A DNA stretch of 64,000 nucleotides. It comes from Homarus americanus. Taxonomy: Eukaryota > Arthropoda > Malacostraca > Decapoda > Nephropidae. The stretch covers positions 1 to 64,000 of the forward strand of contig NW_024754722.1 of the NCBI RefSeq assembly GCF_018991925.1, given 5' to 3'. The number at the start of each line of letters is the position of its first letter. Within the stretch, counting starts at the first letter, position 1. Below the pieces are notes generated by a model. The model ran no database searches. It was given only the letters and a program-made list of their open reading frames with translations, and was not told the DNA's origin. Made by a program: the position numbers and the translations under genes. Below, in pieces: positions 43,249 through 56,200 of the stretch.

Positions 43249-43649
43249 TACCTGGGAGTTTCAGATGTATACCTCGGCGGATCAGAGGTGTACCTGGGAG
43301 TGTCAGAGGTGTACCTGGGAGTGTCAGAGGTGTGCCTGAGAGTGTCAGAGGTGTACGTGGTAGTGTCAGTGGTGTACCTGGGAGTGTCAAAGTTGTACTT
43401 GGGAGTATGATTGGTGTACCTGGGAGTGTCAGAGGTGTATCTGGAAGTGTCAGAGGTGTACGTGGAAGTGTTAGGGGTGTACCTGGAAGTGTCAGGGGTG
43501 TACCTGGAAGTGTCAGAGGTGTACCTGGGAGTGCCTGAGGTGTACCTGGGATTGTCAGAGGTGTACCTTGGAGTGTCAGGGGTGTAATTGGGAGTGTCAC
43601 GGGTGTACCTGGAGTGTCATAGGTGTATCTGGTAGTGTCAGTGGTGTAC

Positions 43650-44115
43650 CTGGGAGTATCAGAGTTGTACTTGGGAGTGTGATTGGTGTACCTGGGAGTG
43701 TCAGAGGTGTATCCGGAAGTGTCAGAGATGTACCTGGGAGTATCACAGGTGTACCTGGGAGTGTCAGGGGTGTACCTGGGAGTGTCAGGGGTGTAACTGG
43801 GAGTGTCGGAGGTGTAACTGGGAGTGTCAGTGGTGTACCTGGGAGTGTCAGAGGTGTACCTGGGAGTGTCAGAGTAGTACCTGGGAGTGTCAGAGGTGTA
43901 CCTGGGAGTGTCAGAGTAGTACCTGGGAGAGTCAGACGTGTACCTTGGAGTGTCTGAGGTGTACCTGGGAGTATCAGGGGAGAACCAGGGAGTGTAAGAG
44001 GTGTACCTGAGAGTGTCAGAGGTGTACCAGGGAGTGTCAGAGGTGAACCAGGGAGTGTCAGAGGTGTACCAGGGAGTGTCTGAGGTTTACCTGGGAGTAT
44101 CGGAGGTGTACCTGG
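43650..44115. repeat. Higher-order module E, type copy
   Basis: Ordered variants: AGAGTTGTACTTGGG, TGTGATTGGTG, TATCCGGAAGTG, GTAACTGGGAGTGTCGGAGG, GTAACTGGGAGTGTCAGTGG, GTCAGAGTAGTACC, GTCAGACGTGTACC, CAGGGGAGAACCAGGGAGTG, TGTAAGAGGTG, and AGGTGAACCAGGGAG. It matches 19049-19510 nearly base for base. Further copies lie near 12.44, 17.39, 23.33, 31.75, 35.21, 37.89, 41.93, 44.42, 49.88, 51.44 and 56.44 kb. Confidence 0.85.
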
Positions 44116-44200
44116 GAGTATTGGAGGTGTACCTGGGAGTGTCAGAGGTGTACCAGGGAGTGTCAGAGGTGTATCTGGAAGTGTCAGAGGTGTGCCTGGG

Positions 44201-47200
44201 TGTGTGAGAGTGTGCCTGGGAGTGTCAGAGGTGTACCTGGGGTGTCGGAGGTGTACCTGGGGTGTCGGAGGTGTGCCTGGGGTGTCAGAGGTGCACTTGG
44301 GGTGTCACAGGTGCACCTGGAGTGTCTGGTGTTACTGGGAGTGTCAGGCTTTCTCCGGGAGTGTCTGAGGATGTGCCTGGGTGTCATAGGTGTATCTGGT
44401 AGTGTCAGTGGTGTACCTGGGAGTGTCAGAGTTGTACTTGGGAGTGTGATTGGTGTAACTGGGAGTGTCAGAGGTGTATCCGGAAGTGTCAGAGGTGTAC
44501 CTGGGAGTATCAGAGGTGTACCTGGGAGTGTCAGAGGTGTACCTGGGTGTGTCAGGGATGCTGGGAGTGTCAGGTGTAACTGGAGTGTCAGTGGTGTACC
44601 TGGGAGTGTCAGAGGTGTACCTGGGAGTGTCAGTAGTACCTGGGAGTGTCAGAGGTGTACCTGGGAGTGTCAGTGGTGTACCTGGGAGTGTCAGAGATAT
44701 ACTTGGGAGTGTGATTGGTGTACCTGGGGTGTCAGAGGTGCAGTGGGAGTGTCCAGGTGCACCTGGGAGTTATAGAGGTGTAACTGGGAGTGTCTGAGCT
44801 GTACCTGGGTGTCTGAAGTGTACCTGGCAGTGTCTGAGGTGTACCTGGCAGTGTCAGCGGTGTACCTGGAGTGTCAGGGGTGTACCTGGGGTGTCAGCAG
44901 TGTACCTGGGAGTGTCAGAGGTATACCTGGGGTGTCAGAGGTGTTCCTGGGAGTGTCGGAGGTACCTGGAAGCGTCAAGGGTACCTGGGGTGTCAGGGTG
45001 TACCTGGGAGTGTCAGTGGTGTACCTGGGGTGTCAGGTTGTACTTGGGGTGTGATTGGTGTACCTGGGGTGTCAGGGGTGTATCTGGAAGTGTCAGAGGT
45101 GTACCTGGGGTGCCTGAGGTGTGCCTGGGAGTGTCTGAGCTGTACCTGGAGTGTCTGAGCTGTACCTGGGAGTGTCTCAGGTGTACCTGGTAGTGTCTAG
45201 GTGTACCTGGCAGTGTCTTAGGTGTGACCTGGCAGTGTCTGAGGTGTGACCTGGGAGTGTCAGAGGTGGCCTGGGAGTGTCAGAGTGTTTCTGGGAGTGT
45301 CGGAGGTGTACCTGGGAGCGTCAAAGGAGTACCTGGGAGTGTCAGAGGTGTGCCTGGGAGTGTCAGAGGTGTACCTGGGAGTGTCAGAGGTGTACCTGGG
45401 AGTGTCTGAGGTGTTCCTGGGAGTGTCTGAGGTGTACCTGGAAGTGTCTGAGGTGTACATGGAATGTCAGAGGTGTATCTTGCAGTGTCAGTGTACCTGG
45501 GAGTGTCAGCGGTATACGTGGGATTGTCAGAGGTATACCTGGGCGTATCAGAGGTGTACCTGGGAGTGTCAGAGGTGTACCTGGAAGTGTCAGGGGTGGA
45601 CCTGGAAGTGTCAAGGGTGTACCTGGAAGTGTCAGAGGTGTACCTGGGAGGTGTCTGAGCTGTACTGGGGTGTCTGAGGTGTGCCTGGTAGTGTCTGAGG
45701 TGTACCTGGCAGTGTCTGAGGTGTACCTGGGGTGTCAGCGGTGTACATGGGAGTGTCAGAGTGTGTACCTGGGAGGTGTCAGAGGTGTTCCTGGGGTGTC
45801 GGAGGAGTACCTGGGAGCGTCAAGGTACCTGGGAGGTGTCAGAGGTGTACCTGGGAGTATCAGAGGTGTACCTGGGAGTGTCTGGTGTACCTGGGGCCTG
45901 GGGAGTGTCACAGGGGTGTGCCTGGGAGTGTCTTAGGTCTGCCTGGAAGTGTCTGTGAGGTGTGCATGGAATGTCAGGTGTGTTTTGCAGTGTCTGGCGG
46001 TGTGCCTGGGGGTGTCTCCGGTGTGCCTGGGGTGTCAGAGGTATATCTGGGCGTATCAGAGGTGTACCTGGGAGTCAGAGGTGTGCAGAGTGTCAGAGGT
46101 GGCACCAAGTGTCAGAGAATTGTGCCTGGGCAGTGTCAGTGGTGTGCCTGGGAGTGTCAGAGTTGTGTGCCCAGGAGTGTGATTGGTGTGCCTGGGGTGT
46201 CAGAGGTGTATCTGGAAGTGTCAGAGGTGTGTGCCTGGAGTGTCAGGGGTGTGCCTGGAAGTGTCAGGGGTGTGCCTGGAAGTGTCAGAGGTGTGCCTGG
46301 GGTGCCTGAGGTGTGCCTGGGATTTGTCAGGGGTGTGCCTGGGGTGTAAGGGTGTGGCTGGGGTGTCAGGGGTGTGCCTGGAGTGTCTTGGGTGTACATC
46401 TCTGGTGGTGTCAGTGGTGTACCTGTGGGGTGTGTCAAGGATTTGCTTGGGGAGTGTGATTGTGGTGTACATGGGTGTCAGAGTGTATCAGGAAGTGTCA
46501 GAGTGTGCCTGGGGTATCAGAGGTGTGCCTAGGTGTCAGGGGTGCCTGGGAGTGTCAGGGTGTGGCTGGGAGTGTGGAGTGTAACTGCGGTGTCAGTGGT
46601 GTGCCTGGGAGTGTCAAGGTGTGCCTGGGGTGTCAAGTGAGTACCTGGGAGTGTCAGAGTGTTCCTGGGAGTGTCAGTGGTGTACCAAGTGTCAGAGTTG
46701 TACTTGGGGAGTGTGATTGGTGTACCTGGGGAGTGTCAGAGGTGCACTTGGGAGTGTCTGGGTGCAGGGAGTTATGGGTGTGACTTCCCAGGGGTGCTGC
46801 AGGCAGCGCAAGTGTGCAGGGTGTGCCTGTGGTGTCTGAGGTGTGCCTGGCAGTGTCAGCGGTGTGCCTTAGCAGAGTGTCAGGGGTAGCAGAGTCAGCA
46901 GTGTGCCTAGGTGTCAGAGGTGTGCAGGGTGTCGGGGAATTGAGACAAGGGGTGTCAGGGTGAGACCAGGGTGTCTGAGGTGTGCTTGGGGTATCAGAGG
47001 TTGTACTTGGGAATTAGCCAGGAGGTGTGCCTGGGGAGTGTCAGATCTGTACCTGGTGAGCTGTCATTGGTGTGCCTGGTAGTGTCAGAGGTGTATCTGG
47101 AAGTGTCAGAGGTGTGCCTGGGGTATGAGAGGTGTGAACCTGGGAGTGTATGGTGAACCTGGGAGTGTCAAAGGTGTACCTGGGTGTGAGATGTGCCTGG

Positions 47201-50200
47201 GGTGTCAGAGGTGTGACCTGGGAGTGTCGGGTGTACCTGGGGTGTCGGAGGTGTGCCTGGGGTGTCAGGAGTGCACGGGAGTGTCACAGGTGCACCTGGA
47301 GTGTCCAGGTACCTGGGAGTGTCTGGTGTTACTGGGAGTGTCTGAGCTTTGCCTGGGGTGTCTGAGATGTACCTGGCAGTGTCTGAGTGTACCTGGCAGT
47401 GTCAGCGGTGTACCTGGGAGTGTCAGCATACCTGGGAGTATCATTGGTGTGCCTGGAAGTGTCAGGGTGTACCTGGAAGTGTCAGAGGTATACATGAGTG
47501 TGTCATTGGTGTACCTGGGAGTGTCAAAGTGTACCATGGAGTGTCAGAGGTGTACCTGGGAGTGTCATTGGCGTACCTGGGAGTGTCAGGGGTGTACCTG
47601 GAAGTGTCGGGGTGTACCTGGAAGTGTCAGCGGTGTGCCTGGGAGTGTCGAGGGTGTGCATGGGGTGTCAGGGAGGAGCAGGAGTGTAGAGGTGGCACGA
47701 GTGTCAGAGGTGTACCTGGGAGTGTCATAGGTGTACCTGGGAGTGTCAGAGGTGGACCTGGAAGTGTCAGAGGTGTACCTGGGGTGTCATTCGTGTACCA
47801 GAGTGCAGAGGTGTACCAGGGGTATTAGTGGTGTGCCTGGGAGTGTCATTGGTGTACCTGTGAGTGTCAGGGTGGTACCTGGAAGTGTCAGGGTGTACCT
47901 GGAAGTGTCAGGGGTGTACCTGGAAGTGTCAGAGGTGTGCCTGGGAGTGCCTGAGGTGTACCTGGGGTATCTGAGGTGTACCTGGGAGTGTCTGAGCTGT
48001 ACCTGGGGTGTCTGAGGTGTACCTGGGAGTCTCTGAGGTGTACCTGGCAGTGTCTGAGGTGTACCTGGGATGTCAGCGGTGTGCATGGGAGTGTCAGAGG
48101 GTGTACCTGGGAGTGTCAGAGGTGTTACTGGGAGTGTCGGAGGAGTACCTGGGAGCGTCAAAGGATTACCTGGGAGTGTCAGAGGTGTACCTGGGAGTGT
48201 CAGAGGTGTACCTGGGAGTGTCAGGGGTGTACCTGGGAGTGTCTGGTGTACCTGGGAGTGCCTTCGGTCTACCTGAAGTGTTTGAGGTGTACATGGATGT
48301 CAGAGGTGTATCTTGCAGTGTCAGCGGTGTGTACCTGGGGTGTGCGGTGTACCTGGGAGTGTAAGAGGTATACCAGGGTGTCAGAGGTGTACCTGGTAGT
48401 ATCATTGGTGTACCTGGGAGTGTCAGGAGGTGTATCTGGAAGAGGTGAACACCGGGAGTGTCTGAGGTGTACCGGGAGTATGAGGTGTACAGTGTGGAGG
48501 TGTACCTGGGAGTATCGGAGGTGTACCTGGGAGTGTCGAGGTGTACCTGGTAGTATCATTGGTGTACCTGGTGTCAGAGGTGTATCTGGAAGTGTAGAGG
48601 TGTACCTTGGGTATGAGACGTGTACCTGGGGTGTAAGGTGTACCTGGGTGTGTGAGAAGTGTACCTGGGAGTGTCAGAGGTGTACCTGGGAGAGTCAGGT
48701 GTACCTGGGAGTGTCAGAGGTGTGCCTGGGAGTGTCAGAGTACACTTGGAGTGTCCAGGTGCACCTGGGAGGTGTCTGAGTGTTACTGGGAGTGTCTGAC
48801 TTTCTGGGGTGTCTGAGGGTGTACCTGGGAGTGTCTGAGGTGTATCTGGGAGTGTCAGGGGAACCGGGAGGTGTAAGAGGTGTACCTGAGAGTGTCAGAG
48901 GTGTACCTGGGAGTGTCATAGGTGTACCTGGGGTGTGGAGGTGTACCAGGGGTGTCAGTGGTGTACCTGGGAGTGTCATTGGTGTGGAGTGTCAGAGGTG
49001 TACCAGGGAGTGTCAGTGGTGTACCTGGGAGTGTCATTGGTGTGCCTGGGAGTGTCAGGAGGTGGCCTGGAAGTGTCTGGGGTGTGCATGGGTGTCGGGG
49101 TGTGGAAGTGTCAGAGGTGTGCCTGGTGCCAGGTGCAGGGGAGTGTCTGAGGTGTGCCTGGGAGTGTCTGAGCTGTACCTGGGAGTGTCTGAGGTGTGCC
49201 TGGTGTCTGAGGTGTGCCTCGTGGTGTCTTAGGTGTACCTGGCAGTGTCTGGTATACTTGGGGTGTCAGAGGTGTACCTGGGAGTGTCAGAGTGTTCCTG
49301 GGAGTGTCGGAGGAGTACAGAGCGTCAAGGTACCTGGGAGTGTCAGGAGGTGTGCCTGGAGTGTCAGAGGTGTACTGGGAGTGTCTGAGGTGTACCTGGG
49401 GGTGTCTGGTCTACCTGGAAGTGTCTAGGGTGTACATGGAATGTGAGGTGTATTTGCAGTGTCGTGTGCCACCGGGAGTGTCAGCGGTGTACCTGGGAGT
49501 GTCAGGTATATCTGGGCGTATCAGAGGTGTGCCTGGGAGAGTCAGAGGTGTACCTGGGAGTGTCAGAGGTGTGCCTGGGAGTGTCAGAGGTGTACCTGGT
49601 AGTGTCAGTGGTGACCTGGGAGTGTCCAAGTTGTACTTGGGAGTGTGATTGGTGTGCCTGGGAGTGTCAGAGGTGTATCTGGAAGTGTCAGAGGTGCACG
49701 GAAGTGTCAGGGGTGACCTGGAAGTGTCAGGGGTGTACCTGGAAGTCAGAGGTGTATGGGGGTGCCTGAGGTGACCTGGGGTTATCAGGGGTGTACCTGG
49801 GAGTGTCAGGGGTGTAACTGGGAGTGTCAGGGGTGTACCTGGGAGTGTCATAGGTGTATCTGGTAGTGTCAGTGGTGTACCTGGGGTGTCAGAGTTGTAC
49901 TGGGAGTGTGATTGGTGTACCTGGGGTGTGGAGGTGTATCCAGGAGTGTGGGGTGTACTGGGAGTATCAGAGGTGTACCTGGGAGTGTCAGGGTGTGCCT
50001 GGGAGTGTCAGAGTGTAACTGGAGTGTCGGAGGTGTAACGGAGTGTCAGTGGTGTGGGAGTGTCAAGGTGTACTGGGGTGTCAAAGTGTGGAGTGTCAGA
50101 GGTGTACCTGGGAGTGTCAGTGGTGTACCTGGGAGTGTCAGAGTTGTAGGAGTGTGATTGGTGTACCTGGGTGTCAGGGTGCACTTGGGAGTGTCACAGG

Positions 50201-53200
50201 TGCACCTGGGAGTTATAGAGGTGTAACTGGGAGTGTCTAGGCTGTCCGGGAGTGTCTGAAGTGTACTGGCGTCTCAAGGTGTACCTGGCAGTGTCAGCGG
50301 GGTACCCTGGGAGTGTCAGGGGTGTACCTGTGGTGTCAGCGGTGTTCTGGGAGTGTCAGGGGTGTACCAAGGAGTGTCAGGGTGAACCAGGGAGTGTCAG
50401 AGGTGAACCAGGAGTGTCTGAGGTGTACCTGGGGTATCGGAGGTGTACTTGGGAGTATGAGGTGTCCCTGGGAATGTCAGAGCTGTACCTGGTAGTGTCA
50501 TTGGTGTACCTGGGAGTGTCAGGGTGTATCTGGAAGTGTCAGAGGTGTGCCTGGGAGTATGAGGTGAACCTGGGAGTGTCAAAGGTGTACCTGGGTGTGT
50601 GAGAAGTGTACCTGGGAGTGTCAGGGTGTATGGGAGTGTCGAGTGTGCCTGGGAGTGTCGGAGGTGTGCTGGGGTGTCAGAGGTACTTGGGGTGTCACAG
50701 GTGCACCTGGGAGTGTCTGAGGTGTTACTGGGGTGTCTGGGCTTTCCTGGGAGTGTCTGAGATGTGCCTGGCAGTGTCAGGGGTGTACCTGGCAGTGTCA
50801 GCGGTGTGCCTGGGAGTGTCAGGGTATACCTGGGAGTGTCATTGGTGTACCTGGAAGTGTCAGGGGTGTACTGGAAGTGTCAGAGGTGTGCACAGTGTGT
50901 CGTGGTGTGTACCTGGGAGTGTCAGAGGTGTACCAGGGAGTGTCAGAGGTGTAGCTGAGAGTGTCATTGGTGTGCCTGGGGTGTGTTGGTGTACCTGGAA
51001 GTGTCAGGGGTGTACCTGGAAGTGTCAGCGGTGTACCTGGGAGTGTCTGAGGTGTACCTGGGGTGTCAGAGGTATATCTGGGCGTATCAGAGGTGTACCT
51101 GGAGAGTCAGTGTACCTGGGAGTGTCAAGGAGTGTGCCTGGGAGTGTCAGAGGTGTACCTGGTAGTGTCAGTGGTGTACCTGGGGTGTGGAGTTGTACTT
51201 GGGAGTGTGATTGGTGTACCTGGGGTGTCAGGGTGTATCTGGAGTGTCAGAGGTGTACCTGGAAGTGTCAGGGGTGTACCTGGAAGTGTCAGGGGTGTAC
51301 CTGGAAGTGTCAGAGTGTACCTGGGAGTGCTAGGGGTGTACCTGGGATTATCAGAGGTACCTGGGAGTGTCAGGGGTGTAACTGGGAGTGTCAGGGGTGT
51401 ACTGGAGTGTCATAGGTGTATCTGGTAGTGTCAGTGGTGTACCTGGGAGTGTCAGAGTTGTACTTGGGAGTGTGATTGTGGTGTACCTGGGAGTGTCAGA
51501 GGTGTATCCGGAAGTGTCAGAGGTGTACCTGGGAGTATCAGGGTGTGCCTGGGAGTGTCAGGGGGTGTACCTGGGAGTGTCTGAGGTGTAACTGGGGTGT
51601 CGGAGGTGTAACTGGGAGTGTCAGTGGTGTACCGGGAGTGTCAAAGGTGTCCCTGGGAGTGTCAGAGTAGTACCTGGGAGTGAGAGGTGTACCTGGGAGT
51701 GTCAGTGGTGTACCTGGGAGTGTCAGAGTTGTGGGAGTGGTGGTGTGCCTGGGGTGTCAGAGGTGCACGGGAGTGTCACAGGTGCACCTGGGAGTGTCTG
51801 AGTGTTACTGGGAGTGTCTGAGCTTTGCCTGGGAGTGTCGAGGATGTACCTGGCAGTGTCTGGGGTGTGCCTGGCAGTGTCAGCGGTGTGCCTGGAGTGT
51901 CAGCGGTATACCTGGGAGTATCATTGGTGTACCTGGAAGTGTCAGGGTGTACCTGGAAGTGTCAGAGGTGTACCTGGTGTGTCATTGGTGTACCTGGGAG
52001 TGTCAGAGGTGTACCAGAGTGTCAGAGGTGTAGCTGAGAGTGTCATTGGTGTACCTGGGAGTGTCATTGGTGTGCCTGGAAGTGTCGGGGTGTACCTGGA
52101 AGTGTCAGCGGTGTACCTGGGGTGTCTGAGGGTGTGCCTGGGGTGTCAGGAGAGACCAGAGTGTAAGAGGTGTACCTGAGGTGTCAGAGGTGTGCCTGGG
52201 AGTGTCATAGGGTGTACCTGGGAGTGTCAGAGGTGTGCCTGATGTCATTGGTGTGCCTGAGTGTCAGAGGTGTGCAGGGAGTATTGAGTGGTGCCTGGGA
52301 GTGTCAGGGTGTACCTGTGAGTGTCAGAGGTGTAACTGGAAGTGTCAGGGTGTACTGGTGTCAGGGTGTGCCTGGAAGTGTCAGGGTGTACCTGGAGTGC
52401 CTGAGGTGTGCCTGGAGTATCTGAGGTGTGCCTGGGGTGTCTGAGCTGTACTGGGAGTGTCTAGGGTGTGCCATGGTAGTCTCTGAGGTGTACTGGCAGT
52501 GTCTGAGTGTGCCTGGGGTGTCAGCGGTGTGCATGGGTGTCAGGGTGTAGCCTTGGAGGTGTCAGAGGTGTTCCTGGGAGTATCGGAGGTACCTGGGAGC
52601 GTCAAGATTACCTGGGAGTGTCAGAGGTGTACCTGGGAGTGTCAGAGGTGTACCTGGGATTGTCAGAGGTGTGCCCGGGAGTGTCTGAGGTGTACCTGGG
52701 AGTGTCTTCGGTCTGCCTCAGTGTCTGGTGTACATGGAATGTCAGGGTGATCTTGCAGTGTCAGCGGTGTACCTGGGAGTGTCAGCGGTGTACCTGGGAG
52801 TGTAGAGGTATACCTGGGAGTGTCAGAGTGTACCTGGTGTATCATTGGTGTACCTGGGAGTGTCAGAGGTGTATCTGGAAGTGTCAGAGGTGAACGAGGG
52901 AGTGTCTGAGGTGTACCGGGGTATCGAAGGTGGCACAGGGAGTATCGGAGTGTACTGGAGTATCGGAGAGTGTACCTGGGAGTGTCAGAGGTGTACCTGG
53001 TAGTATCATTGGTGTACTGGGAGTGTCAGAGGTGTATCTGAGTGTTAGAGGTGTACCTGGGGTATGAGACGTGCAGAGCCTCAAGGTGTACCTGGGTGTG
53101 TGAGATGTGCCTGGGTGTCAGAGGTGTACCTGGGAGTGTCGTAGTACACTTGGGAGTGTCCCAGGTGCACTGGAATGTCTGGTGTTACGGGAGTGTCTGA

Positions 53201-56200
53201 GCTTTACCTGGGAGTGTCTGAGGTGTGCCTGGGAGTGTCTGGGGTGTACCTGGGAGTGTCAAAGGGAGAACCGGGAGTGTGAGGTGTGCCTGAGTGTCAG
53301 AGGTGTGCCTGGAGTGTCAGAGGTGTACTGGGGTGTCAGAGGTGCCTGGAAGTGTCAGAGGTGTGCCTGGGAGTGTCATTGTTGTGCCTGGGTGTCAGAG
53401 GTGTACCGGGGGTGTCAGTGGTGTGCCTGGGAGTGTCATTGGTGTACCTGGGAGTGTCAGAGGTGTGCCTGGAAGTGTCAGAGGTGTACCAGGGAGTGTC
53501 AGTGGTGTACCGGAGTGTCATTGGTGTACCTGGGTGTCAGAGGTGTGCCTGGAAGTGTCAGGGGTGTACCTGGAAGTGTCAGAGGTGTACCTGGTGTGTC
53601 ATTGGTGTACCTGGGAGTGTCAGAGGTGTACCAGGGAGTGTCAGGGTGTGCCTGGGAGTGTCATTGGTGTACCTGGGAGTGTCAGGGGTGTACCTGGAAA
53701 TGTCAGGGGTGTGCATGGAAGTGTCAGCGGTGTGCCTGGGAGTGTCTGAGGTGTGCCTGGGTGTCAGGGAACCAGGGGTGTAAGGGTGTACCTGAGAGTG
53801 TCAGAGGTGTACCTGGGAGTGTCATAGGTGTACCTGGGAGTGTCAGAGGTGTGCCTGGAAGTGTCAGAGGTGTACTGGGAGTGTCATTGGTGTACCTGAG
53901 GTGTCAGAGGTGTGCCAGGGAGTATTAGTGGTGTACCTGGGGTGTCATTGGTGTACCTGTGAGTGTCAGAGGTGTGCCTGGAAGTGTCAGGGTGTACCTG
54001 GAGTGTCAGGGGTGTGCCTGGAAGTGTCAGAGGTGTACCTGGGGTGCCAGGTGTGCCTGGGAGTATCAGAGTGTACCTAGGGTGTCTGAGCTGTACTGGG
54101 GTGTCTGGAGGTGTACCTGGTGGTCTCTGAGGTGTACCTGGCAGTGTCTGAGGTGTGCCTGGAGTGTCAGCGGTGTACATGGGAGTGTCAGGGTGGCCTG
54201 GGAGTGTCAGAGGTGTTCCTGGGAGTGTCGGAGGAGGTACACTGGGAGCGTCAAAGGATTACCTGGGAGTGTCAGAGGTGTACGGGAGTGTCAGAGGTGT
54301 ACCTGGGAGTGTCAGAGGTGTACCTGGGAGTGTCTGAGGTGTACCTGGGAGTGTTTTCGGTCTACCTCCAGAGTGTCTGAGGTGTACATGGAATGTCAGA
54401 GGTGTATCTTGCAGTGTCAGCGGTGTGCCTGGGGTGTCAGCGGTGTACCTGGGAGTTTAAAAGGTGTACCTGGGAGTGTCAGAGGTGTATCTGGAAGTGT
54501 CAGAGGTGTACCTGGGGTATGAGACGTGTGCTTGGGTGTCAAGGTGTACCTGGGTGTGTGAGGTGTACCTGGGAGTGTCAGATGTGTGCCTGGGAGTGTC
54601 GGAGGTGTACCTGGAGTGTCGGGTGTGCTTGGAGTGTCAGAGGTACACTTGGGGGTCTCACAGGTGCACCTGGGGTGTCTGAGGTGTTACTGGGGTGTCT
54701 GAGCTTTACCTGGGAGTGTCTGAGGTGTATCTGGGAGTGTCTGAGGTGTACCTGGGGTGTCAGGAGAACCAGGGAGTGTGAGGAGGTGTACCAGAGAGTG
54801 TCAGAGGTGTACCTGGGAGTGTCGAAGTGTGTGCAGGAGTGTCAGAGGTGTGCCTGGAAGTGTCAGAGGTGTGCCTGGGAGAGTCATTGGTGTACCTGGG
54901 GTGTCAGTGTACCAGGGAGTGTCAGTGGTGTGCCTGGAGTGTCATTGGTGTACCTGGGAGTATCAGAGGGTGTACCTGGAAGTGTCTGGGGTGTACATGG
55001 AAGTGTCAGGGGTGTACCTGGAAGTGTCAGGGTGTGACCTGGGAGTGCAGGTGTACCTGGGAGTGTCTGAGGTGTACCTGGGAGTGTCTGAGCTGTACCT
55101 GGGAGTGTCGGGGGTGTACCTGGTGGTGTCCAGGTGTGCCTGGCAGTGTCTTAGGTGTACCTGGCAGTGTCTGAGGTGTACCTGGGAGTGTCAGAGGTGG
55201 TACCTGGGAGTGTCAGATGTGTTCCTGGAGAGTGTCAGGAGTACCTGGGAGCGTCAAGGGTACCTGGGAGTGTCAGAGGTGTACCTGGGGTGTCAGAGGT
55301 GTACCTGGGAGTGTCTGAGGGTGTACCTGGGAGTGTCTTGGGTCTACCTGGAAGTGTCTGAGGTGTACATGGAATGTCAAGTATCTTGCACTGTCAGCGT
55401 GTCTGGCAGTGTCAGCAGGTGTACCTGGAGTGTCAGAGGTATACCTGGGCATCAGAGGTGTACCTGGGAGTGTCAGAGGTGTACCTGGAGTGTCAGAGGT
55501 GTGCCTGGGAGTGTCAGGGTTGTACTTGGGAGTGTGATTGGTGTACCTCAGATGTCAGAGGTGTATCTGGAAGTGTCAGAGGTGTACCTGAGTGTCAGGT
55601 GTACCTGGAAGTGTCAGGGGTGTACCTGGAAGTGTCAGAGGTGTACTGGGAGTGCCTGGGGTGTACCTGGGATTGTCAGAGGTGTGCCTGGGAGTGTCAG
55701 GGGTGTAACTGGAGTGGGGTGTACCTGGAGTGTCATAGGTGTATCTGGTAGTGTCAGTGGTGTACCTGGGAGTGTCAGAGTTGTACTTGGGAGTGTGATT
55801 GGTGTACCTGGGTGTCAGGGTGTATCCCGGAAGTGTCAGAGGTGTGCCTGGGAGTATCAGAGGTGTACCTGGGGTGTCAGGGTGTACCTGGGAGTGTCTG
55901 AGGTGTACCTGGGAGTGTCGGGGGTGTGTCTGGGAGTGTCAGTGGTGTACCTGGGAGTGTCTGAGGTGTACCTGGAGTGTCTTAGGTCTACCTGGAAGTG
56001 TCTGAGGTGTACATGGAATGTCAGAGGTGTATTTTGCAGTGTCAGCGGTGTGACCTGGGAGTGACAGCGTGTACGGGAGTGTCAGAGGTATATCTGGGCG
56101 TATCAGAGGTGTACGGAGTGTCAGAGGTGTGCCTGGGGTGTCAGAGTGTACCTGGTAGTGTCAGTGGTGTACCTGGGAGTGTCAGAGTTGTACTTGGGAG

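Larger units (their letters stand above)
41431..44200. repeat. Array domain 7: most homogeneous block
   Basis: Nearly every unit is exactly 21 bp. A minus-strand frame of TLPGTPL heptads stays open for 477 codons (41685-43118), followed by another at 43136-43600. The cleanest run of modules in the window is here: E 41930-42240, C 42548-42770, K 42918-43248 and E 43650-44115. It is therefore the best reference for the higher-order repeat. Confidence 0.85.
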
